Part shown: positions 54,118 to 61,430 of the stretch, one piece after another
Layout: each line of letters opens with the position of its first letter
Position numbering within the stretch: the stretch's first letter is position 1
NCBI RefSeq assembly: GCF_020892095.1
Contig: NZ_AP024845.1
Span: 2,294,001-2,358,000 of the forward strand
Length of the DNA stretch: 64,000 bases
Reading direction: 5' to 3'
Origin: Claveliimonas bilis
GTDB taxonomy: Bacteria; Bacillota; Clostridia; Lachnospirales; Lachnospiraceae
Made by a program: the position numbers and the translations under genes
The notes under the pieces: model-generated
Databases searched by the model: none
What the model saw: only the letters and a program-made list of their open reading frames with translations
What the model was told of the DNA's origin: nothing

Positions 54118-56107
54118 CCCGAGTTTGACACTTGTGAAAGTAAAAAGCGGCTACAGACCCAGTATTTATGCGGGCTGTAGCCATTCTCTCTTTGGAAACG
54201 ATTTGTGCTATTTTTTTACTTCTTCTGTTTTGGTGTTTTTTATTATGCTTCGCATGGCTGATTTTGAGATAAATTCATAATCCGTACGAAAGCCAAATGC
54301 CTTGTGTAAATCATCCGTCAGATCGGTTCTCTTGTAAGAAGGAATATAGCCGCTTTCTTTTGACAAAAGTGTTACCTGCATAGAACGAAGGGTGCCCAGA
54401 ATCTCGTTACAGGTATATTTGTTTCCGATTTTTTTCTCAAGCAGTCGGTACACAAGCAGGCTGATATAACATGTAAGGAAATGTGCTTTGATGCGGTCCT
54501 CCCGCCTGACATAGACGGGACGTGCTTCAAAATCCGTTTTCATGATTCGGAAGTTTTCTTCAATTTCCCAACGCTGCCTGTTGATTTTTAAGATTTCCCC
54601 AACAGCGCCTTCGAGATTTGTTATGACCGCATAAAAACCGTCATACGTTTCTTCTTCAGAAATACGTTCCAAATCCAGGTCATATATGTTTTTGCATGCA
54701 ACTTCACCCTGTTGTGTTACGGCAGTAGATTTAATAAAACGGGCTGGGTCATTTTGGTTTTTGCCACGTCTTTTTTTGCCCGGCTGTTCCATCATTTTTA
54801 CAGCGCGTGATATCTGTTGCTCGCGGATCCTTTTCTGGTATGCCTTGTATTTTGGAGAATAGGTTACGATGACGATTTCATCCATGTTTCCATTTACAAC
54901 AGGTACTTCCTTGTAAAAGATTGTTTCGTAAATATCCGGATCGGATTCATCGAGGGTGGATATATCGATGAACTTATCTGAACCAAGTCTGCGAAACTGT
55001 TTTGGATTTAAGGCAATCTGCCGGTCTTCCTCGCGCATCTTCTTTAGAGATTGTGTGATGACATAAGAACGGTTTCCAAAGCTGTTAAATCTTCGGTTTG
55101 ACTGACTGCCCAGTCCAGCATCTGAACAGAAGATAAATTCGCCGCATGCAAAGTCACGTATTATTTTTGTTTCCAAAGGTTTTAAGGTCGTCTGTTCATT
55201 CTGATTTCCCGGGAACACATCAAAAGCAAGGGGAATCCCATCCGCATCCATAAACAACCCCATTGTGACGATGGGATTTGGTCTGTTTTCTTTGCTTTTT
55301 CCATACTTTCTAAAATCATCATCCTGCTCGATTTCAAAGTAATAGTTCGTACAGTCATAGTAGAGAATCTTCTGGTTTCTCGGATGTACGAAGTTTGAAT
55401 TGCGGTACAGCTCCTCCTGGATAAAGTCGGATTCTTCTGCCATAACGGAAAGCGCGCGGTAGATGTTCTGCAGTTCATACTTAGGCGGTTCAAGCAGCGT
55501 CTGGCAGTAAGAGTAACTGCCAAGTTTACTGGAAGGTGCGAGGATTCTTGAAAAAATCTGATCCGTAAGGATTGCGCTGAAATTATAAGTGTATTTGTGG
55601 CGTTTGGAAATCTTTCGACAAATGGAATCAATTTTTAATTCCGTGCACAGTTTTTGAAGAAACAGATATCCAACCTGAAAGCAGCGTTCTTCATTTTTGG
55701 GAATATAAGCGCTTTTTGATAAAGAAACCGTAACGCTGCCTGTTTTAGCGTTGTATTCCATCGTGTCTTTTTCTGCCTCTGATTTTGCCCACGCCATCAT
55801 AGCATCATAATCTCCGGAGAACTGATCTAAGAGTTCGTTGAGTTTTCCGAGTTTTCTATGGATTTGAGTAGCAGTTTTTCCATTGCTTTTACGGTATGAG
55901 CGTTTAATATAGACATCTTTGTTATCTGAATTTCCTGTAAGTGAGATGTACATGTAAAATACCTTCCTTTTCAATATAATCTAATTATAGCACAAAGCGT
56001 ACAAAAGCGCACGTATTATTTTTAAAAATTTGACAAAAAAATAAGCCATGATTGGCTTAAATAAAGGATTTTTGCGATATGTTGTTAAAAAGAAGTGTCA
56101 AACACCC
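54118..56107 (-). mobile_element. IS1634-family-like insertion sequence
   Basis: A 1990-bp element between the two 106-bp direct repeats. Its ends share GTTTGACACTT in inverted orientation (left end CCCGAGTTTGACACTT, right end read in reverse GGGTGTTTGACACTT). It contains a single large transposase gene on the minus strand. Very long, variable target duplications are a known feature of the IS1634/IS1549 group, which fits here. The exact ends may be off by a few bases because the duplication and the inverted repeats meet there. Confidence 0.88.
54208..55953 (-). CDS. IS1634-like DDE transposase
   Basis: Transposase of 581 residues, intact. Acidic catalytic candidates are the aspartate in LYYDCTNYYFE, the one in FCSDAGLGSQSNRR, and the glutamate in RWEIEENFRIMKTDF, matching the DDE pattern with a Y-x-x-x-x-K-like helix near the end. 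The N-terminal part carries a DUF4277/DUF4338-like region. The start at 55953 is preferred because AAGGAAGG lies 8 bp upstream; an ATG seven codons earlier overlaps that site. No frameshift or stop was seen, so the element could still be mobile. Confidence 0.9.
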   Translation of the reverse strand: MYISLTGNSDNKDVYIKRSYRKSNGKTATQIHRKLGKLNELLDQFSGDYDAMMAWAKSEAEKDTMEYNAKTGSVTVSLSKSAYIPKNEERCFQVGYLFLQKLCTELKIDSICRKISKRHKYTYNFSAILTDQIFSRILAPSSKLGSYSYCQTLLEPPKYELQNIYRALSVMAEESDFIQEELYRNSNFVHPRNQKILYYDCTNYYFEIEQDDDFRKYGKSKENRPNPIVTMGLFMDADGIPLAFDVFPGNQNEQTTLKPLETKIIRDFACGEFIFCSDAGLGSQSNRRFNSFGNRSYVITQSLKKMREEDRQIALNPKQFRRLGSDKFIDISTLDESDPDIYETIFYKEVPVVNGNMDEIVIVTYSPKYKAYQKRIREQQISRAVKMMEQPGKKRRGKNQNDPARFIKSTAVTQQGEVACKNIYDLDLERISEEETYDGFYAVITNLEGAVGEILKINRQRWEIEENFRIMKTDFEARPVYVRREDRIKAHFLTCYISLLVYRLLEKKIGNKYTCNEILGTLRSMQVTLLSKESGYIPSYKRTDLTDDLHKAFGFRTDYEFISKSAMRSIIKNTKTEEVKK

Positions 56108-56213
56108 GTGTCGGTAAGTAAACTGGAATGTCTGGAAGATTGACAGACCATGTACCAAACTGCCCTGAAGCAGGCAACGTTCCATTGACATTGCAAATGA
56201 ATAATGATACACT
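56108..56213 (+). repeat. Right copy of the 106-bp direct repeat (target duplication)
   Basis: Identical to 54012-54117. It contains a duplicate 36-bp 3' fragment of the SSB-like gene (56108-56143) that is not translated, and the dapA promoter at its right end. Confidence 0.9.
56185..56213 (+). promoter_or_regulatory. dapA promoter (retained in the duplicated copy)
   Basis: TTGACA at 56185-56190, a 17-bp spacer and TACACT at 56208-56213, followed by a T-rich leader and AGGAGG before dapA. The same boxes occur in the left copy at 54089-54117. Confidence 0.75.
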
Positions 56214-56258
56214 TTTTAGAAGATATCATTTTTTATTATAGAGGTCAGGAGGAATAGT

Positions 56259-57149
56259 ATGGCTATTTTTACAGGTGCCGGGGTGGCGCTGGTTACACCA
56301 TTTCATGAAGATGGAAGCGTGAATTTTGACAAACTGGATGAGCTGATCGACTATCACTGCGAGAATGGAACAGACAGTCTGATCATATGCGGAACAACAG
56401 GAGAGTCCTCTACTTTATCAGAAGAGGAACATATGGAATGTATTAAATTTGCAGTGGAACGCACGAAAAAACGGCTTCCTGTAATCGCCGGAACAGGTTC
56501 CAACGCTACATATACGACCATTGACATGTCAAAAGAGGCAGTGGAATACGGAGTGGACGGACTTTTGATCGTTACTCCCTATTATAATAAAGCAACACAG
56601 AAAGGACTGGCTGCACATTATAAGGCTGTAGCGGAAGAAGCCAAGGCGCCGATCATCATGTACAGTGTGGCAAGTCGTACCGGGCTGAACATTGCTCCGG
56701 AGACAGCGGCAGAGCTGATCCGCGATGTGGACAATATTGTGGGGATCAAGGAAGCTTCCGGCAATATTGCACAGGTAGCGAAGATCATGTATCTGACAGA
56801 CGGGAAAGCAGATCTGTATTCCGGAAATGACGACCAGATCGTACCGCTTTTGTCTCTGGGAGGAAAAGGCGTTATTTCTGTGCTCTCTAATGTGGCTCCA
56901 AAAGAGACCCATGACATTTGTGCAAAGTTCTTTGCGGGAGATGTGAAAGGAGCCTGTGAACTTCAGCTGAAGGCAATTCCGCTGATCGAGCAGCTTTTCT
57001 GTGAAGTGAATCCGATTCCGGTAAAGAAGGCTGTAAATCTGATGGGAATGGAATGCGGAGGACTTCGTATGCCTTTGACAGAGATTTCTCCGGAACATGA
57101 AAAAAGTCTGGCACAGGCAATGAAGGATTTTGGAATAAAACTGGCATAA
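56259..57149 (+). CDS. dapA: 4-hydroxy-tetrahydrodipicolinate synthase
   Basis: Condenses pyruvate with aspartate semialdehyde, the first committed step to diaminopimelate and lysine. Length 296 residues. Motifs: GTTGESSTLSEEEH near 45-58, the tyrosine in VTPYYNK near 134, and the Schiff-base lysine in IVGIKEASGN near 163. The start follows AGGAGG. The IS insertion lies upstream but the promoter survives in the right-hand repeat. A hairpin separates it from dapB. Confidence 0.96.
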   Translation: MAIFTGAGVALVTPFHEDGSVNFDKLDELIDYHCENGTDSLIICGTTGESSTLSEEEHMECIKFAVERTKKRLPVIAGTGSNATYTTIDMSKEAVEYGVDGLLIVTPYYNKATQKGLAAHYKAVAEEAKAPIIMYSVASRTGLNIAPETAAELIRDVDNIVGIKEASGNIAQVAKIMYLTDGKADLYSGNDDQIVPLLSLGGKGVISVLSNVAPKETHDICAKFFAGDVKGACELQLKAIPLIEQLFCEVNPIPVKKAVNLMGMECGGLRMPLTEISPEHEKSLAQAMKDFGIKLA

Positions 57150-57187
57150 AAGCCAGAGCATGAGTGGTGAGCTGAAAAAAGCTGAAT

Positions 57188-57230
57188 AAAAGGGACAGGA
57201 TCAAAAGACAGCATGATTTCTGTCCCTTTC
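57188..57230 (+). terminator. Terminator-like hairpin between dapA and dapB
   Basis: AAAAGGGACAG at 57188-57198 pairs with CTGTCCCTTT at 57220-57229. The T tract is short, so partial readthrough is possible. Confidence 0.65.
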
Positions 57231-57279
57231 ACGTATGAAAATAAGTACGTATGAGGATGGAAAGCGGAGGTAAAAGAAA

Positions 57280-58038
57280 ATGGTAAGACTGATTATGCAC
57301 GGCTGCAATGGGAAAATGGGACAGGTGATCACACGGATGGTCAAAGAAGATCCGGAAGTGGAAATTGTTGCCGGAGTGGACAAATATACCGGGATTTCCA
57401 ATGATTATCCAGTGTATGATGAGATTGGAAAATGCAGTGTGGAGGCGGATGCGCTGATCGACTTTTCCAATGCGGCGGCAGTAGACGAGCTTCTTGCATA
57501 CTGCAGAGAGAAGAAACTTCCGGTAGTGCTGTGTACCACAGGACTTTCAGAAGAACAGCTGAAAAAAGTGGAAGAGGCTGCTAAGGAGACGGCGGTTCTG
57601 CGCTCGGCCAATATGTCTCTTGGAGTAAATCTTCTTATGAAGATTCTGAAAGACGCAGCCCGTGTGCTTGCCCCGGAAGGCTTTGACATTGAGATTGTGG
57701 AAAAGCATCACAACCGGAAGGTGGACGCTCCCAGCGGAACAGCCATTGCCCTGGCGGATTCTGTCAATGACGCTCTTGACGGAGTCTATTCCTATACCTA
57801 TGACAGAAGCAGGGAGCGGAAGGCAAGAGATTCCCGCGAGATTGGTATCTCGGCAGTGAGAGGCGGCACCATTGTGGGAGAACATGAGGTGATCTTTGCC
57901 GGAGAGGACGAGGTGATCGAATTTAAGCATACCGCTTATTCCAAAGCGCTTTTTGCCCGGGGAGCTGTGGCGGCAGCCAAGTATCTGGCGGGAAAACCGG
58001 CAGGACGTTATGATATGTCGGATGTAATACAATTTTAA
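57280..58038 (+). CDS. dapB: 4-hydroxy-tetrahydrodipicolinate reductase
   Basis: Reduces dihydrodipicolinate with NAD(P)H in lysine/DAP synthesis. Length 252 residues. The cofactor loop GCNGKMGQVI is near 8-17; the catalytic and substrate motif EKHHNRKVDAPSGTA is near 143-157; and FKHTAYSKALFARGAV is near 213-228. The start ATG follows AAAGCGGAGG. It directly precedes the fructose-bisphosphatase gene by 27 bp. Confidence 0.96.
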   Translation: MVRLIMHGCNGKMGQVITRMVKEDPEVEIVAGVDKYTGISNDYPVYDEIGKCSVEADALIDFSNAAAVDELLAYCREKKLPVVLCTTGLSEEQLKKVEEAAKETAVLRSANMSLGVNLLMKILKDAARVLAPEGFDIEIVEKHHNRKVDAPSGTAIALADSVNDALDGVYSYTYDRSRERKARDSREIGISAVRGGTIVGEHEVIFAGEDEVIEFKHTAYSKALFARGAVAAAKYLAGKPAGRYDMSDVIQF

Positions 58039-58065
58039 ATACATATGAAAATGGGGAGGATGGAT

Positions 58066-60018
58066 ATGGAAGAGCTAAAAATGAAGTATCTGGAGAGGCT
58101 CTCGGAGTTGTATCCCACAATTGCCAGTGCTTCTACAGAGATCATCAATCTGCAGGCAATCCTGCACCTGCCAAAAGCGACAGAGCATTTTCTGACTGAT
58201 ATTCATGGAGAATATGAGGCTTTTTCGCATGTGCTGAAAAACGGATCGGGATCCATCCGCCGGAAGATCGACGATGTATTTGGGAATACTATGAGTAGCC
58301 GGGACAAACAGTCCCTTGCTACTCTTATTTATTATCCCACAGAAAAGATGGATCGGATCAGGCGGGAGGAACCAAACATGGAAGACTGGTACAAGATCAC
58401 GCTGTACCGGCTGATCGAGGTATGCAAGCGTACTATGAGCAAATATACCCGTTCTAAGGTACGAAAGGCCCTGCCGAAGGATTTCGCTTACGTGATCGAA
58501 GAGCTGATCACAGAGAAAGCGGATGTGCTGGATAAAGAATACTATTATAATTCCATTATCAGCACGATTATTGAGACAAGTCGGGCAGAGGAGTTTATTG
58601 TGGCTTTAAGCGAAGTGATCCAGAGGCTGACGGTAGATCACCTGCACATTGTGGGAGATATTTATGACAGAGGACCCGGTCCCCATATTATCATGGACAA
58701 GCTGATCCGCCATCATTCTGTGGATATTCAATGGGGAAATCATGATGTGCTGTGGATGGGAGCTGCCGCCGGACAGAGGGGGTGTATTGCCAATGTTATC
58801 AGAATTTGTGCAAGATACGGAAATCTGGATATTCTGGAAGACGGATATGGCATCAACCTGCTTCCTCTTGCAACATACGCGTTGGAAACCTATGCCGACG
58901 ACCCCTGCACCTGTTTCGCACTCAAGGGAAGCACAGGATACACGGCAAGGGAAAAAGAGATGGAAGTGAAAATGCATAAGGCTATTTCCATTATCCAGTT
59001 CAAGGTGGAAGGGCAGATCATAAAGAAGAATCCGGGATTCAAACTGGAGAAAAGGAATCTCCTCCATCACATTGATTTTGAGAATGGTACGATTGAGCTG
59101 GACGGAAAGGTCTATGAACTGCTGGACAAAAACTTCCCGACGATTGATCCGCGCCGTCCTTATGCGCTGACAGAGGAGGAAGAGGATATTATGGACCGCC
59201 TGGAACGGGCGTTTCTCGGATGCCAGAAGCTGCAGGAACACATGAGGTTCCTTTTGAATAAGGGCGGACTTTATAAAGTCTACAATCAGAACCTTCTCTA
59301 TCACGGATGCGTTCCGCTGAATCCGGACGGAAGTCTAAAATCCGTAAGGATTTATGGGAAGGTATATAAGGGGAAAGCTCTTTACGAAGTGCTGGAGAGC
59401 TATGTGAGAAAAGGCTTCTTTGCTCTTGACAAGAAAGAGAAGGAGAGAGGCAAAGATATGATGTGGTATATCTGGCTTCATGAAAATTCACCGCTTTTCG
59501 GTAAAGATAAGATGGCCACCTTTGAGAGGTATTTTCTGGCCGAGAAAGAAACCCACAAAGAAAAGAAAAATCCTTATTATGAATTTCTGGAAAATGAAGA
59601 AGTGGTCGATCGGATTTTGGCGGAATTTGGCCTTCCGGGAGAAGGAACTCACATTGTCAACGGGCATGTGCCGGTGAAGTCAAAAGCAGGGGAAAGTCCT
59701 ATTAAATGTCAGGGGAAGGTTCTTGTCATAGATGGAGGCTTTTCCAAAGCATATCAAAAAGAGACAGGAATTGCAGGTTATACGCTGATCTATAATTCCT
59801 ATGGACTTATCCTGGCTGCCCATGAGCCTTTTGAATCTACAGAAGCAGCCATTGAAAAGGAAAGTGATATCCATTCTGACAGCACGATCGTGAAGCGTGT
59901 CATTGCAAGAAAGACGGTGGGGGATACCGATATCGGAAGAGAACTGAAAAAGCGTATTGAGGATCTCGCCTGGCTTCTGGAATCCTACAGGGAAGGAATT
60001 ATTGCAGAAAAAATTTAA
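58066..60018 (+). CDS. fbp: Fructose-1,6-bisphosphatase class 3
   Basis: Gluconeogenic phosphatase of 650 residues, the large class III form found in Firmicutes. It carries the calcineurin-like metal motifs GDIYDRGPGPH and WGNHDVLWMGAAAG, then NGHVPVKSKAGESP further on, and a C-terminal region ending in KKRIEDLAWLLESYREGI. The start at 58066 is chosen because GGGGAGG lies 6 bp upstream; the frame begins at 58045. It may share a transcript with dapB. Confidence 0.95.
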   Translation: MEELKMKYLERLSELYPTIASASTEIINLQAILHLPKATEHFLTDIHGEYEAFSHVLKNGSGSIRRKIDDVFGNTMSSRDKQSLATLIYYPTEKMDRIRREEPNMEDWYKITLYRLIEVCKRTMSKYTRSKVRKALPKDFAYVIEELITEKADVLDKEYYYNSIISTIIETSRAEEFIVALSEVIQRLTVDHLHIVGDIYDRGPGPHIIMDKLIRHHSVDIQWGNHDVLWMGAAAGQRGCIANVIRICARYGNLDILEDGYGINLLPLATYALETYADDPCTCFALKGSTGYTAREKEMEVKMHKAISIIQFKVEGQIIKKNPGFKLEKRNLLHHIDFENGTIELDGKVYELLDKNFPTIDPRRPYALTEEEEDIMDRLERAFLGCQKLQEHMRFLLNKGGLYKVYNQNLLYHGCVPLNPDGSLKSVRIYGKVYKGKALYEVLESYVRKGFFALDKKEKERGKDMMWYIWLHENSPLFGKDKMATFERYFLAEKETHKEKKNPYYEFLENEEVVDRILAEFGLPGEGTHIVNGHVPVKSKAGESPIKCQGKVLVIDGGFSKAYQKETGIAGYTLIYNSYGLILAAHEPFESTEAAIEKESDIHSDSTIVKRVIARKTVGDTDIGRELKKRIEDLAWLLESYREGIIAEKI

Positions 60019-60131
60019 GATATGAAAAGATTTTTAGAGTTTTAGAAAAAAATGGAACACAGGAACATGTATAAATTTTTCATAAGCTGCGGATAGTATT
60101 CATAGAAAATGAAGAAAGGGAGTACAAACTT

Positions 60132-60452
60132 ATGAAACAGTTAAAAAGAGGAATTTTAATCTTCCTGTGTGTGCTGTCATCCTTTGGAACTCTGGCAGGC
60201 TGCGGAAGAAATGAAGAAGATAACGGAGCAGTAAAGGAAGAAAACAGTACTGACAACACGATGAATGATGCTACAGACGGGACGAAAAATGACGGAGCAG
60301 CCGAGAATATCGGAGAGGATATCAAGGATGAGGCACAGGACATCGGAGAAGACGTCAGAGATGGAGCAGAAGATATAAAAAATGACGTGGAACAGGGTGC
60401 TGAAGATGCCAGAGAGGATATAGAAAACAGTAATAATAATACAAACAGATAA
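60132..60452 (+). CDS. Small lipoprotein with acidic helical repeats
   Basis: Exported lipoprotein of 106 residues: a signal peptide with lipobox LAGC (cysteine at residue 24), a polar Asn/Asp/Thr segment, and then about 45 residues of DI/DV-x-D/E-x-A-x-D pattern with a near-eleven-residue period (GEDIKDEAQDIGED, VRDGAEDIKND, VEQGAEDARED), likely an amphipathic helix. The start ATG follows GAAAGGGAG. No named family was recognised. A hairpin terminator follows. Confidence 0.7.
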   Translation: MKQLKRGILIFLCVLSSFGTLAGCGRNEEDNGAVKEENSTDNTMNDATDGTKNDGAAENIGEDIKDEAQDIGEDVRDGAEDIKNDVEQGAEDAREDIENSNNNTNR

Positions 60453-60455
60453 GCG

Positions 60456-60500
60456 ATACCACAGGTGGATTTTCAAGTCTGCCTGTGGTATGATTATTTT
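60456..60500 (+). terminator. Terminator after the small lipoprotein
   Basis: ATACCACAGG at 60456-60465 pairs with CCTGTGGTAT at 60482-60491, followed by GATTATTTTT. Confidence 0.75.
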
Positions 60501-60561
60501 TGGAATAATTTGACAATGTTTTTCAATCATTCACCGAAGAAGGGAATGAAGGGAGGCAGAT

Positions 60562-61332
60562 ATGAGATTCAGACCGTGCATAGATATACATAACGGCAAA
60601 GTAAAGCAGATTGTGGGAGGAAGCCTGAAGGATCATGGAGATAAGGCTGTGGAAAATTTTGTTTCCGGATATGATGCGGCGTTTTATGCAGAGCTTTATA
60701 AAAAGGACAATCTGAAAGGAGGGCATGTGATCCTCTTGAATCCGGTTTCATCGGAATATTATGAGAAGAACAGGCAGCAGGCGCTTGCGGCGTTAAAGGT
60801 ATTTCCCGGAGGTCTGCAGGTAGGAGGGGGCGTTACGGCAGAGAATGCGGCGGAATTTATTGAGGCGGGGGCCAGCCATGTTATTGTGACGTCCTATGTA
60901 TTCCGGGAAGGGCAGATACAGTGGGATAATCTGGAAAGACTGGTGCACGCTGTAGGAAAGGAGCACATTGTTCTGGATTTAAGCTGCCGGAAAAAAGATG
61001 CTTCCTATTATATAGTAACGGACCGATGGCAGACATTTACCAAAATCCAGGTAAATGAAGAGATTTTGTACTGGCTGAAGGAATCCTGCAGTGAATTCCT
61101 CGTCCATGGGGTGGATTCGGAAGGAAAAGCGGCCGGTGTGCCGGAAGATCTGGTTGCTCTGCTCTCTAAAATCAGGGGAATCCCCATTACATATGCAGGA
61201 GGGATCGGAAGTCTTAAGGATCTGGAACAGTTTCGGCAGATCAGCGGAGGGAACCTGGATTTTACCATTGGAAGCGCCCTGGATTTGTTTGGAGGAACGA
61301 TTCCCTATGATGCGGTGAAAAATATGTCATGA
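60562..61332 (+). CDS. HisA-family isomerase, eukaryotic-type (His6-like)
   Basis: TIM-barrel phosphosugar isomerase of 256 residues. The first motif RFRPCIDIHNGKVKQIVGG has the HisA-style catalytic aspartate, and the later DLSCRKKDASYYIVTDRWQ and YAGGIGSLKDLEQF fit the eukaryotic His6/plant HisA branch, which has longer loops, and not the compact bacterial HisA. It would isomerise ProFAR to PRFAR in histidine synthesis. No his gene is adjacent. The start ATG follows AAGGGAGG. Confidence 0.82.
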   Translation: MRFRPCIDIHNGKVKQIVGGSLKDHGDKAVENFVSGYDAAFYAELYKKDNLKGGHVILLNPVSSEYYEKNRQQALAALKVFPGGLQVGGGVTAENAAEFIEAGASHVIVTSYVFREGQIQWDNLERLVHAVGKEHIVLDLSCRKKDASYYIVTDRWQTFTKIQVNEEILYWLKESCSEFLVHGVDSEGKAAGVPEDLVALLSKIRGIPITYAGGIGSLKDLEQFRQISGGNLDFTIGSALDLFGGTIPYDAVKNMS

Positions 61333-61363
61333 CTGTGAACATTATGAACACTTTATAAATTTG

Positions 61364-61392
61364 TTGAATTGGATTTGGGATAGTGATAAAAT
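61364..61392 (+). promoter_or_regulatory. Sigma-A promoter of secA
   Basis: TTGAAT at 61364-61369, a 17-bp spacer and TAAAAT at 61387-61392, about 39 bp before the secA start codon. Confidence 0.7.
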
Positions 61393-61430
61393 GTGGAATA
61401 GAGTAATTTTTTGAATAAGGAGTTAACAAC

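Noticed and set aside
54012-56213. Composite transposon flanked by two insertion sequences
   Set aside because: The flanking repeats are 106 bp of chromosomal sequence (gene end and promoter), not insertion sequences. Only one transposase is present.
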